64,000 bases of DNA from Hydractinia symbiolongicarpus (GCF_029227915.1 NC_079875.1:16423001-16487000), one strand, 5' to 3'; shown: positions 36,467-48,787, counted from the first letter of the stretch. Numbers and translations: made by a program. The notes: a model not told the origin generated them from the letters alone.

Positions 36467-38818
36467 ATGGACTACACATTAATAATAAAAGTTTTATTCG
36501 TTATAACATTGGGTATGCATCCAGTTTAGTTGTTGTTTGATTTTGTTTTTAAAATGTTTCTAAGATAAAGATTGTGTACTTTTATAGTTTTTAATCTAAA
36601 ACACATCTTTCTTTTTGAGAATAAGGTGCTAAATTGTAGCAATGTGCAATGATTAGCCATTTTGTCAATCCTTGCTCTTTCAAAACACGTCAGACCTGAA
36701 ACTGTCTTAAAACAAGCGATTCAGATTATTGTGAATCAATTATCTAGATGAGAAGCTGATGTCTGCATTAATCTTCATAACAAACGTGTTTATTTTATTT
36801 TTTAGGCGCAGTGCTCTCCAACACGCAAAGTAAGTTTTTTTGATTATTCTGTTGTTGTTTGTTTGTTTGTTTGTTTGTTTTTGCATATATTTTTTTTGCT
36901 TACTGTGCATTATCGTCTTCATGTTTTGACATTAACTCTTATATGGCGAAGTTTTAAGACTTTGTTAATAACCTTTTATCGTTGAACCCAATTTCCGGCC
37001 TCCCGTTATTTCTATATTAATAAAGTTGGGTGTCGATTCAAGGTCAAATTCAGTCTCAATTTATCTATCTTAAAGACGAGTGGTCATCGCCATATTGCGT
37101 AATAGTTCTGTTTGTAAGACATTTTTCTTGTGACAACAAATATTTAGGCTCGAGACTTTGATTAGGATTAAAAAATGAAAATCACCAAATACAGATTTTA
37201 TTTCTATTTTAACACATACATGTCTTTATTACCATGTGTAAGTCTTTTATTGTTTTTGAACTAAGCGTAACCTATAAGAAATTAAAGAATTTCTTAAAGG
37301 TAGTCCCAAAGCTTTGAACTTTTTTATTTTTGTATCTGTAAAAGGGAAAGCCTTTGTTGCTGTTTAAGAAAAAATCAACAATGTTTTTTTTTACCAAATT
37401 GAGGCTAAGCAAATAACATGTTTTTGTAAGGGGTGTATTAAAATATTTTTTTTGGAAAAAAATATAAACTTCAATGATTTTTTGCCAACAATCTGTCGTC
37501 ACTGAACACGATTTCCGGCCACATGTTGCTTCATTGTTGATGGAATATGGCCCTGCTGAAAGGAAATTTTAATTTTCTTACATAGTGACCTGCAATTTTG
37601 TTATCATAAAATTGATTGTCAGGAGTTATAGCTGATAGGTTGTTTGTCTGTTCCTCCGCCTTGATCTGGCGCATATGGATGTCGTTTGGCGTCTAAGAGT
37701 CGATATCTTTTAGTATATTCTTTTAAATTATGATTTATAATGATTCATCATAACATTTTGCGTTTTAAGGTTAAGTCATTAGTTATAATTGTCAAAGTTG
37801 AAATCTTCTCTGGTTTCTGACATTATGGAGGAAACTCCCTTTTAACCTTTTTCCACAACTTTTTATGTGAGTATATTAGTTGAGTTTGCAGAATAATTTC
37901 TTTGGAAAAAATGCTGATTTGTTGCCATAGCAACAATATTTTTCGCGATGAGTAAAATCTTGCATAATCCTTTTTGTGAAAAAATTCCTATCACTGATTT
38001 AGTACGCTGATAGGGAACTTGCCTGGTATATATTGCTACGTTATTCTTTGTTTCCCGTAGAACAAAGCGCCAAGCAGTTATAAAAGTAATTTCTGAAGAT
38101 TTGATAACATCGTTGGTAGAAATACTGACATCAGCGATTTTTTTTATTACCTTTTTGCTTAAGGCCTGGCCAACACTTGTAGTAAATTTTATGTCCATGA
38201 ACTACAACTTTAGAAATTACAGAGGTGGGCTGAATCGGCCCCTTAGCCCAGCTTTGAGGAGACTAAAAACTACCCAGTAGGAATAGGGATATGGTATTTT
38301 CGCATATCAAATAATTGCAGAAATAATGGTTAGTTGCTGACCTAATGAATTACATCTTTGCAACTGTCTGTATCTCTGGTAAAGTGTGTTTTACAACTAG
38401 TGGTAGCTACAACTAGAGGAGATTAGTATAATTTAAAGGTTTTTTGTTTGTTTGTTTTTTTCTTTTTTTATGTTTATGTCGAACAACTTTCCATAAGTTA
38501 TTCCTTCCTTTTACAGGTATTGCTTCTACACTGCCAGCGCCAGCTGAGACAACAACCGCCACAACCGCAACGACCCCTACAACCACACAAAAGTCGACAG
38601 AAACGACAACGTCAACTACGACAACAACAACAACAACAACGACCACACCACCGACAACAACAACGACCCCCACAACGTCAACGACTACACAAAAACCGAC
38701 AACAACGAAAGAAAGTACGACATTACCATCTTCTTCGACAAAATTTCTATCCAGTTCCGGTATTTGTGTAGCATCGATATTTTTTTCTATGTTATGCTAT
38801 TTTGCTAGAAATAATTGA
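36467..38818 (+). CDS. Short Thr-rich, probably GPI-anchored mucin-like protein
   Basis: Exons 36467-36512, 36806-36829 and 38517-38818 are phase 1 and give 123 aa. The signal peptide is MDYTLIIKVLFVITLG + AVLSNTQ. It is clearly paralogous to the start of the 27384 gene, with identical exon lengths of 46 and 24 nt and a shared KVLF.IT.G core. The rest is about 75 residues of Thr with Pro, Gln-Lys and Glu. It ends with small residues and a hydrophobic tail (GICVASIFFSMLCYFARNN), the layout of a GPI-attachment signal. There is no cysteine domain, and I searched the 1.7-kb second intron without finding a ShKT exon. An AATAAA lies at 39022-39027. Probably a cell-surface mucin-like protein. A secreted protein or an unprocessed transmembrane tail are alternatives. 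Confidence 0.75.
36851..36882. repeat. (GTTT)n microsatellite
   Basis: About seven gttt units just inside intron 2 of the GPI-stalk gene. Confidence 0.7.
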
Positions 38819-40660
38819 AATTAATTAATTTTTCTAACCTAATGATGATAAAAGCTCTGTTTATTGAGTCTAATTATATCGTGAATAGGGTAAAACCAGC
38901 AACCCATTAACAAAATCGTGTTTACATGGTATCAATATAAATATATGAACTTTCGCTTTCTAAAGAAACTAGAACTGTCATGACATAGGCTTGTTATGAC
39001 CTATGAACTTTGAAGTCGTCTAATAAAAAAAAGGAAAATATACAATGCACTTTCATAGTTGATTTGGATTGGTCCTCCAACAAATACTTTACTTTTTAAA
39101 ACATTTATGCTATATATTGTAAATTTGATATTCAAGATAGCTATATGTTTTTGGGTATTTAAACGTTTGTATTTTGTGTGCTTGTGGGAAGCTAAAAATA
39201 ATATAGCGAAGCAAAAATTTGCCGTAAGATAAAGGTGGATAGCTAGTTTTTTTGGTCTTTTCTCTAGGATAATATAAGTTTAACAGTTGTTAGCCTGTGA
39301 AAAAATTCATAGAAATTCTTCCGGTGTACGCAATTTACGCATTAGCGCAAAAGTGCATCCTTCTTCGCCTGTTAAAAAAAGCTCGGGCGCTACCATTTTG
39401 AACAGAAAGATAAAATCGATATTATGAAGAATAGACAATTTTTTTTATTCTTATTTCTCCTTGAAAATTTATGGATTGAAACAAAAAAGTTAAAATGCAA
39501 AATTTTACAAGGTGAAACATGTCGAAACATTTCGTTAAAACTAAGAAAATGTGTTTTATTTTTAAAAATAGTTTTACAATTCTTGCTGCTTAGATCCTTC
39601 AAAAACTTACGTTAAATACAATAATTTTACTGAATCCCTATTGTAACTCTTCTAACATATTTCGTTACTTAATACGTATGGCAAAGGTCTTTCCAGCCAC
39701 GTGCGAAGTTTTTAATCATTAATGTATTTCAATTGAATATATTCATACACTTCGTGAAAAAATTAATTTGAATTAACCATACAAGCTTTGCCGCGAATTA
39801 CTTAAAAACCTTAAAATTATTTAATTAAATTTCTGGCAACTCAACACCTATTTAGTGCTTGTAGCTTCAATTTTCTCTCTGTCCTAAACCACCTTATTTC
39901 TTATTGTTTTTTTATTATTTTTTCACGGACATTTAAAGGTAATAATCACCATTAGAAGTAATGTTTTGGTCAACATAAGAGAACAGAATAAAAAGTGCAC
40001 ATTGTAACTCTAAGAATTTTAATTATAAGAATCAGCAAGGCTCGTTTTTTAAAATTTTAAGAATACTCTAACAACAATGCCGAGGGTTTTACATTGGTAC
40101 TTCTATTGAATGTTAGTCTTTTCCTCATTTGTTCAACTTTGTTTTCGTCATTGCATTTTTTATAGATCTAATTAAATCCTTGGTCGATATTTACAAATCA
40201 TAAAATCACAATTAAGAATTAAAATTGTCCAAACGAAAGATACAATGTTTACGAAAAGAAATGAAACAAAACAAAAACAACCTCTCTGAAGATTTATATT
40301 TTTATAACACCAAAAATAACCATTTTTGTGGAAATTAGCAGTTTCCAGAAACAACCGAGTTTAGGATTAAAAATATATGCAAAACATTATTGTTTGCTTA
40401 ACGCAACTATAAGCGAAACATTTTGCAGCCATTCTCTTTTTTATAAAGTATAAATTTCAAGAATTTCATCGCTAAGACCGTTAGCTAAGTTTATCACAAA
40501 GAAGATGAAATATTTATGATGGATTTTTATTTGAGTGTTATCACCTCCCATCGTTGTGGTCAATATACAAATGAAGAATCGAAATGGAAAGAACTTCATT
40601 AGAAATTAACAACATAAGTTGCCATGTGAAATTGTTACCGACAACGTGAAAACAGAAGAA
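38819..40660. other. Intergenic, no gene recognised
   Basis: Holds the AATAAA (39022) of the upstream gene. Overlapping small frames on both strands at 39390-39615 have no recognisable features. Confidence 0.45.
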
Positions 40661-40663
40661 ATG

Positions 40664-40685
40664 GAGCTATATATATATATATAAA
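40664..40685 (+). promoter_or_regulatory. TATA-rich core promoter candidate of the deaminase-like gene
   Basis: An uninterrupted ta(ta)n stretch followed by aaag lies about 135 nt upstream of the ATG at 40818. It could equally be a plain TA microsatellite. Confidence 0.4.
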
Positions 40686-40817
40686 GAACGCTCTGTTTCC
40701 GACCTTAAACAATTTCAGAATGTCAATAAAGTTACCAAGATCATGATAACATTAAACTAGTTTAAATAACTTGTTATCTATAAGCTAATACACTTTCCAA
40801 GCAAAAGAACAACAAAG

Positions 40818-42245
40818 ATGGCGTTAAGAGCTGCTATAAACACTGAGAAGATTGAAAATCTCTTACAAGAAAACCAAGTGGAAGAACTTTTAGAACTAGC
40901 AAGAACTTACAAAGAAAAAGGAGTATTTGAAAATATGTTAGGTCTCAGGTACGTTTATGGTAGTTGCACCTTATTTCACGCAATGATAAAGTATTCTGAC
41001 AAGAAAACTATCCGGTCTGTGTTTGATTACGTCATTAAAGTTATGGGACGCAATTATTTTTTGAAAGAAGCAAATAAAACATTAGATAGATACGCGAGAA
41101 ATATTTTAATCCTAGCTGCCAAACATCAAAACATGGATATTGTTCTTTGTTTGTTAAACGAGTACGAATTGGACCCAAACCAATATTGTCGTTTCAATAA
41201 AATGTCTGCCTTGTCTTACCTTGTGAAACGAAAAAAATTCGATGTTGCTCAGCAAGTGTTAGATAGAATGGATCCAATAGGGTACTCTGAGCAGGTAAGA
41301 GAATGGTTCCATCAAGATTTATCTCAACTAAAAGCAAGTATATCAAATTCGGACTTAGCAACAACGGAATGGTTATCTGCATTGACAAAGAAGCATACTG
41401 GAAAAGGGAGAATGGCGAAGTTCGCAGCTCCGGTGTTAGTTGAGAAAGCTAGTTTTGAAAGACAACGACAAAGACAGGTAATGCGACATGTATCAATTCA
41501 GTTATTTGAACGCTGGAACGAATTAATTGATAATCAGATTCTGGATGATGTTCAATTGATGTGCGTGGAAAAAGCTTCTAGTCGGGAGAATCCAAACCCG
41601 AAACCTTGTTTGTTCATTGCGTGCACTCCTCTATACGCTGGAGAAATCATACTCAACGACTTCAAGCTAAAATCATTTAGAGAAATGTTGACAACAGAGT
41701 ATGAAACAGAATTTGAAATTAATCAGGGGAGGGTCAAGAGAGTGAGAAAGAAGCTAGAGAATCGGGTTTGGGGAAAAGACAACAGCAAAGCGACAAAGGC
41801 TTCCAAAAAGATTGGAGAGGCATTAAAAAATGAAGTCAAAAGGCATCAAAAAGTGATTAATACGCGTAACGGAGTGAAGCTGCCATTTTTTGAATATCAG
41901 GAAAATACTGTATATTTGTTGACAACAGAAGGTTACGCACGAAAAGGAACACACGCTGAAGAAATTCTCGCAGAAGTAGCAGACTATATAAAGAATGACA
42001 GTAAAGTCAAATGCTCCATATTTGGTAAATCTCGTGCATGTATAAGCTGTACCGGACGCATGTTATCATCAGGCATAGACGTCTATAATAAACACAATGG
42101 CTTCCTATGGCTGAGTGCAGCAGAACAACAAAATGAAACAGCTGCAAGTGAAACTGTTAACTTGCTTTTTAACACGCCATCATATATCACAACTGTTGGG
42201 GAAACCGAAACGCCACAATACGATACTGCTTCTGATTCTGAATGA
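40818..42245 (+). CDS. Intronless protein: degenerate ankyrin-like repeats + C-terminal cytidine-deaminase-like domain
   Basis: One uninterrupted frame of 475 aa. The start ATG has a good context (acaaagATGG), and an AATAAA lies at 42375. Residues about 45-150 contain two or three weak ankyrin-like helix pairs (TLFHAMIKYSDKKTIRSVF; NILILAAKHQNMDIVLCLL; SALSYLVKRKKFDVAQQVL). The middle is charged and helical (about 205-345). The C-terminal part has H379-A380-E381 and C408-x2-C411 (GTHAEEILAEV; KSRACISCTGRML), preceded by a beta hairpin (NTVYLLTTEGYA). This is the zinc-binding HAE...CxxC signature of the cytidine-deaminase fold, with Glu as proton shuttle and a 29-residue spacing. The signature fits nucleotide or nucleic-acid deaminases, including families derived from bacterial polymorphic toxins. 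The sub-family and substrate are not identified. No signal peptide, so likely cytosolic or nuclear. The deaminase assignment is by motif only. Confidence 0.82.
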   Translation: MALRAAINTEKIENLLQENQVEELLELARTYKEKGVFENMLGLRYVYGSCTLFHAMIKYSDKKTIRSVFDYVIKVMGRNYFLKEANKTLDRYARNILILAAKHQNMDIVLCLLNEYELDPNQYCRFNKMSALSYLVKRKKFDVAQQVLDRMDPIGYSEQVREWFHQDLSQLKASISNSDLATTEWLSALTKKHTGKGRMAKFAAPVLVEKASFERQRQRQVMRHVSIQLFERWNELIDNQILDDVQLMCVEKASSRENPNPKPCLFIACTPLYAGEIILNDFKLKSFREMLTTEYETEFEINQGRVKRVRKKLENRVWGKDNSKATKASKKIGEALKNEVKRHQKVINTRNGVKLPFFEYQENTVYLLTTEGYARKGTHAEEILAEVADYIKNDSKVKCSIFGKSRACISCTGRMLSSGIDVYNKHNGFLWLSAAEQQNETAASETVNLLFNTPSYITTVGETETPQYDTASDSE

Positions 42246-43841
42246 TTAAGGAATATTTATTACTTAACATTCACGCACATTCATGCAAATTATAAATATC
42301 ACAAGAAAATTAGATCATAGTGGATCTATTTATTTTTTAAACTTGTACTTCTTGATTAGAAATCACTATTCTAAAATAAACTATTCCAATACTTGACTAG
42401 ACTGTTAAAATCCTCAATGTTTTTGAAGAAAAACAGCTTTGTATATACTTATTATTTTCTACTTTTCTCCAGTTTACGTAGTACTTGAGTTTTTAACATA
42501 TACCCTACCCTCTAACTTTATAGAAAAGTGGCTTAACAGTTGCTTAGCAAGAAACTAACGGAAACGTTTTGGTAAAATTATTTGTATACTTAGACAAAAA
42601 GTTCAACTTAATGTCAAATCAATATCAGAATAAAATGAGATTCCATATTGGACATACTAAAAGAGCATCTCCCAATACCAATGTTTCTTAGGTTATTCCA
42701 TGAAAAAAGTTGATGTTTTTATCCAGTATAACTTGTATTTAAGTTGCTTAGCAATCTCCCATGTTTTAGTGCAGTTGTTTTTAAGAAGAGCGTAACTTGC
42801 GGGACAAAAGTTAATTTTAGTTGAAATATTTACGTTCAACCGAAAAAACTGTCTGCCTTATGGAATGTTTGGTTAATATTGTTTAACTTTCTAAAGAAAT
42901 TCTTCGGAAAGCAATAAAACTGTCTGTCTTGAGCAGATGTTCCATTTCAAGGATTTCTGCTTCCGGGGAGTTTCACTGTATTGTATAAAGAATATCTCAC
43001 TTTTTTTTATAAGAAACATGGCAAAAGATTTTACTCAAAACATTTCGTAATTTATAACGCATAATCTGGTGTAAACACTACATTCCTGCCACTTGCTCTT
43101 TGAGGCGTAAACACAGGCTTCCTTGAAAAATTGAAAATTTGCGTTATTTTAAGGACTCCATATTATCAAACGTTACAGTCAAGTGTGCTGTAATAGAAGT
43201 TTTACGTGCATTTAGTCGTCCACCTGCCTAACACGGACAACGACCGCTAATTTTTAATGCCCTAAACAAGTTAATACCTGTAAGTAAATATAAAACAGGC
43301 GACGTCTTTTACTTTTCTGCCAGAAAGGAAAATCTGTTGAGGCGACCACGTTAAAAACAGGCAGTCTTTAGAGTGGATTAATAAAACGATCCTAGAGTGG
43401 CAGTACGTTTCTGATTGAACCACGTTTAACCATTTAAAGAAAATGGGCACGCAAGAACCCACGTTCAGCTTAAGTTTTGGCTAAACAACCGCTACGACAA
43501 AAGCACAGAAATACATTCGCCTAGACAAATTGTAGTGCATCAACGCACGCCAATGTGATATCCTGTAGTAAATCTGTGTCACAGGTGTTATGGTCGAATT
43601 ATACATTATGAAAATACTTTAGCAAAATAGCGAAGGATATGTACCTATAATGAAAGGAAGGGCGCTTATCAAAAAATGTCCAACTGAGATTATTGGACAG
43701 TTGCAACAGGTATCCTGTGTAAGAGAAAAAAAACAAGGACGTTAGCAATCTAAACAGGTTTTCTTTGACATAAGAAATTTAAGGAATAAGGCAAAAACGT
43801 TATAAAAAATATTTAAATATAGAGAAAATCACACAAAACTT
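42246..43841. other. Intergenic, convergent 3' ends
   Basis: Lies between the 3' ends of the deaminase-like gene (plus) and the acidic gene (minus). AATAAA at 42375 fits the former. No other gene seen. Confidence 0.5.
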
Positions 43842-45395
43842 TTACTCTAATGAATGACGATGCGAATACTCTTCCATATTGTTGCCACGTCTTTCCAATG
43901 CTGCTACTCTGTGAGTTAACCTCAAGTACTGCATATACAAGACATGCATATAGTGTTTGTTTCTTGATTGCTGGTGAAGAAGATGCAATAAAAAGACGTG
44001 CAAGCGGCTTTTTGATGTTGGTTTCTTGGTTGTCTCAGGCGTGCGACTTGTCATGGTTGTGAAATTTGGTTCCTTGGTGGTTTGCATGCGTGGTGTAATG
44101 GTTTGGATACGTAATGTGGTGGAACGGGGAGTGGTTGTTTCTTCACGAGTTGGAGCAGTGGTTGTTTCTTTCTGAGTTGAAGTCATGGTTGGTTTTGGAG
44201 CTGTCGTTTGAGGTTCAGTAGATGTCGGCTGAGGAGCTGTTGTAGTTTCTAAATTGAAAAAAATATGTAAAACGCATTTGACAACGTCTGGACTGAGTAA
44301 TTCAGTAAAAAACCTTAAGAGCAGCAACGGATTGGTTTTCAGTTATTTTTATGCTCAAGTCTGTTTTTATTTTTATTTGTTTTCATAGCTTTTATAGTTA
44401 GGGTTTAACCTTCCCACCCCGCGAGAATTTAAACGTGGTTACTGTAAAATGTATTTTACCATCAAGAAATTTGATCAAACTTCCGTCATCTTCATCATTC
44501 TCACCAGTGTAAAATTTATCTAATTCGCCATCATCGTCGTCATTAACATAATCTTTAACCTTGTCGCCATCATCTTCCTCATCTTCCTCATCTTCATTAT
44601 CGTCACTTTTCCACGCATCTTCCTTGTCTTCTTTCTCAGGCATATCATCAGCTCCTTTCCCGGTTTCTTCAACATCTTCCTCAACATCATCATCACCTTT
44701 ATCATCACCTTCATCATCACCTTCATCATCACCATCAAAATCATTTACATCTCCATAATCGAGATGGTTAGAAGCCAGCTCATCAACATCATTGCTGACA
44801 TCTAAATTCAAAGTACTTTGTTCAAGTCTTCAAAGAATTGTAAAACCCAAGTGCTTTTTTGAATTAAACATGGAAAAAAATCGCACACTAACGGCTGGTT
44901 GCAAGTTAAAATATTTACCTTCAAATACTTGATTATGATGTGGAATACGTCTTGCACAAGCTAAATAAGGAAAGGATTACGCATGATAAAAATTACAAGT
45001 ATATACATATGTAATTATTAAAGGTCAATTTTACACATCTCATTCGAATAATATATTTTTGAAAAAAAGGTTTTTTTTATGCGGGATTATCTCAACGTTC
45101 TTACCAGCCTGTCATTAATGTACTTTTTTTATTGCTTTAAGCAATGAATATGCATATTTATGAAAAACCATGTTAAGTTGCAAGCACAAAATAGACTTCT
45201 TTGCTTCATTTATATATCAGGATAATAAATACTCTGAAGCCTAAATGTCAATTATGATAATGAGTCTTAACCCGGTATTTAAACAGGCCAGTAATTGATA
45301 TTCGTGGTTATTTTAAATCTGCTGACGTAAACAAATTAAAACAAAAACATTCTCATACCTGATGCAATTAGAAATGCGAGTATAATGAGCTTCAT
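43842..45395 (-). CDS. Secreted acidic + Thr/Pro-rich protein
   Basis: Exons in transcript order 45359-45395, 44919-44960, 44460-44801 and 43842-44248 are all joined in phase 1 and give 275 aa. The signal peptide is MKLIILAFLIASACA, followed by RRIPHH. Exon 3 encodes about 110 residues dominated by Asp and Glu (for example DDEGDDEGDDKGDDDVEE). Exon 4 is a Thr/Pro-rich stretch with T-T-x-P and ETTT motifs, then a basic, His/Leu-rich tail of about 55 residues ending YSHRHSLE. No cysteines lie in the mature part except near the cleavage site. Not recognised as a known family. Acidic secreted proteins often bind calcium or act in matrices or granules, but nothing here proves that. The exon-3 start uses acceptor gaatttag (AG at 44803-44802); a slightly different start is possible. 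Confidence 0.75.
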
Positions 45396-48300
45396 TTTTT
45401 GCTGTGTTTACACTAAGCATAAAAAATAAAAATAGGTTGACCAAAATTTGTCAATTAAACATTCAATCAAACAACAAAATTGTAATTTTATTCTCGTCTT
45501 GTCGGCACAAAAAGATATAGACAAAAATTCCACTTAACATACCGAAACACTAAGCCTTAGCAAAATGCATAGATAGGCAACAAAAGTGTATTAGTGGTCC
45601 ACGGCAAACAAGTTCGACAAAGAATCACATATAAAAAAAAATCTTTAAAATACAACAAATATTAAAAAAAAAATAAAGTTACTGCTTAATAATCTCCGCC
45701 ATTAAAAGTATGCGCATTCGACAAAGGAATGACAGAAAATTTTAAGACTCAGGCTTAAGCAAGCAAACCTGTTGCATTATACTTTACATCAATGACTTTC
45801 TTATACATCATAGTCGCATCGTCTTCAAAATTATTAGTAATAATGTAATTCTATACTACCCAATCAGACGAAAATGTAATGTATCAAAAACTAAAAAAAT
45901 GTGTTTATAAGGAAGTTTTAAGCTAATGAGGCGTTACACAAAGTTCGATTTAAACATCCATAAAGTGGTCGTCATGAGAAAAATAGAAGAGATATTGCCC
46001 CAAAGGAGGAGAATAATTGCACTCATGACGATCTGATCAGTATAGATAAACATAATAATGGTATCTTTTTACGAGATAAGAGGTACTTAAAAACTCCGGC
46101 CTCGTGCTAAGGCCCCAGAAAAAGTACAGTAAAGAATGAGCCTGAAGTAATTATCTGGTCTCTAGCGATACTTTATACTACATATACAACGATCTAACTT
46201 TGTTCTCAGCGCGCATGTTGTCTGTTATATCGGAACAGCGAGACGAACCGTACTGATGTTAGAAAAATGCCCTGGCGACGAGGTTGGTAACGACTCAAAT
46301 AATAAAAAAATAACTACGCTTGAGAGGGATCTGGGGCTAGTTGGTGGAATTGTCATTAGCAAGAATAACTGAAGAAATCAGTCCAGTTACAGCAAATACT
46401 ACAACACTACATGACAGAAAAACCTGTTGTTTATACTTTTGTGCCGATAACAAAAGAGTCCTGGGAACGATGTTGTATCAATTGTAAAAAAACTAATTTT
46501 ATTATAAAGTGTTGTCAACATATAGATTAATTCTTGTGACATGTCCCACTTTTAGTTTCTCTTGTTACTTCCTTCTGTGAAAACATTTTCGTACGAGCTT
46601 CACAGCGTGTGAAAAATTTTACGAAGGAAGCTACAAACTTTCTTATAATTGAGGCTATGACTTGCTGAAAAAAAAAGAATATATAACAACAATGGCAAGG
46701 CTGTAAAATTTTTATTTTTTCTTACAAAAAATCTTATCAGCTAGAACTTTCACAGAATCAATAGCTGCGTTTTTGTAGAATTTTCAAAATTTTACTAAAA
46801 ACAGATTTTAATTTTCCGGTACTCACTCTCAATGCAATGCTTAACATATTTAGGTGGACTTTCGTGGTTCCATTTTGGCAATAGGGTGTTATTTTGTAGA
46901 AATTATACATACGTAGATTTATTTAAGGTCACTAAACTTGGTAATTTTCTGTAAGATAAAATAAAGTTGAAAATGTGAGAACAAGTAAGAACAATTTCAG
47001 GCTAAACCCGTGAAGAAAAATAAGAACATTTCATACTGAAATCAAACAACTTATTGTAACAAAAAATGCATAGTTAAATTGTCTGTTGGACAATTCGTAG
47101 AAAGAAGTGGATACATCACCCTAAGTCGTGCAGCAAAAAATAGCATTCTTTGATTACGAGGGTTTCCTTATCACGAATACTTGCAAATACTTGAGAATAT
47201 AATTATTTAGCAATCTTTGGCCAGAAAGATGATCAAAAAAACCTCATTTAAAGTTCGCATTTGTAATGGTGTGGTAAACCTAAGCTTTTAACTGTATTTA
47301 CACTTCCTCTTTTCAATTTGACTGACAGACAAATTGAAAAAGTATTATTCAACCCTTGGAATACACATCAGCTTTTTGACAAGACTTTTATCGGCCGAAA
47401 AATAATAGCTTTTTACGTTTTCAGAAGTTAGTGGCCAATAAAAAGATCTAGAACTTGAAATATGCTTGGTACCCCTAAATAGCAAGTTTATCCTTTCTCT
47501 GAAGTAGGCAGCACTTTGCACAACAACTAATCCCCCATCAGTTACGGCAGTATTACAAGGGAATGTCTTATCCCGATCTTTTAACTGTAGACGTACGGGA
47601 CCCGGTCGTCTGAAGGTTATAAATGGACCACTTGTATTTTGTCGCTTCTTAAATAATATGTAAATAAACAGATATTATAGGTTGTAAACAATGCTTGTAA
47701 GTCCTAAGTGTTACCCCTTATACCATTTTTCTGACGTTTTTTCTTTCTGTATTTAAAAGAATCCCAGCACACTGAGAGTTTCTAGCCTGCACCTTGACAT
47801 GTTTTGTGCATAGTGCCCAGATATTCGATAAGACAAGTGTTTCTAAGCTCAATACAAATGTTTACAAGAAGGTGAGTTCGTCTTGGATTATAATTGCACA
47901 CAAAAATGTATATAAGTACAAGATAGCCCACTCGGATGGTTAAGAAGCATTGGAAATACCTCCTCTTTATATAATGTAAAAAAATTCAACACACACACTT
48001 ACCAAACTCTAAAACAATAACTGGTGTACTTACCTTATTTCAATCAAGTTTTAAAAATGATTAAGCTTAGTTTGCTACTGCATACAGGAGAAGGAAGTAC
48101 TCTTCTCCCTACAGCTTATGTGGTTATCTAAACGATAGAGAGACTCACCGCTATATTAATTAAGTTACCAAGTAAACAGATTAATTTCTCTATTGCAAGC
48201 CATTTTCGTCAGTTTCGATACAAAAAAAAATCGTTAGCATTTTTTTTTGCGTTTATAGTCCGTATGATATTATGATCTGCCAGAAAAATCTTGTAACTAC

Positions 48301-48480
48301 AATAATAGACAAAATATGAAACAGGACGGCTAATTTCGACTTTCACCGCCACAAGTGATTGTTTTTCTAGTGGAGTCGTGCATTTTAAAGTTGTGGAAGT
48401 TTACCTGTCAAAGTCAAAGCCGACTCAGGACCTTAGGTTATTTGGTATAATAGATACTGTAGAAATAAGCCAACCTCGTC
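45396..48480. other. Intergenic, no gene recognised
   Basis: AT-rich sequence with short open frames only. The left end should contain the promoter of the minus-strand acidic gene. No array or RNA gene seen. Confidence 0.45.
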
Positions 48481-48483
48481 CCC

Positions 48484-48745
48484 AGGGCTTCGGCTGGTGC
48501 ATTGCCTTGTGGTTATGGAGTTTGCTTCGTAATCACAAGGTCCGTGGTTCGGTCCTCAGCGCGGACATGTTTAGCACGTGCCTTAACCACAACTACGGGT
48601 CAACCCATGCCATGTGAGGGAAATTGGGTAGGTGCTGCTTGTGTATACATAATGTATACATTCCGAACACAGTACCCACATTTGATAACAGTGTTTCCAA
48701 CACTAAAGTGCCTATATCCTGTAAATTATTCTCGCCGTCCTGGTT
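48484..48745 (+). mobile_element. tRNA-derived SINE
   Basis: The head ggctggtgcattgccttgtg with a later B box ggttcggtcc resembles a pol III internal promoter. The body gtcaacccatgccatgtgag...acagtgtttccaacactaaa is shared with 10630-10790. Two copies sharing a body, one with a tRNA-like head, is the usual SINE pattern. No target-site duplication was identified. Confidence 0.6.
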
Positions 48746-48787
48746 ATACAAAAGAAAAAACAGGCGCTGAGAACGTGGTAGGAAAAA

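Noticed and set aside
44561-44758. Ser-rich plus-strand frame
   Set aside because: Antisense of the Asp/Glu block (GAT/GAA read backwards) of the minus-strand gene.
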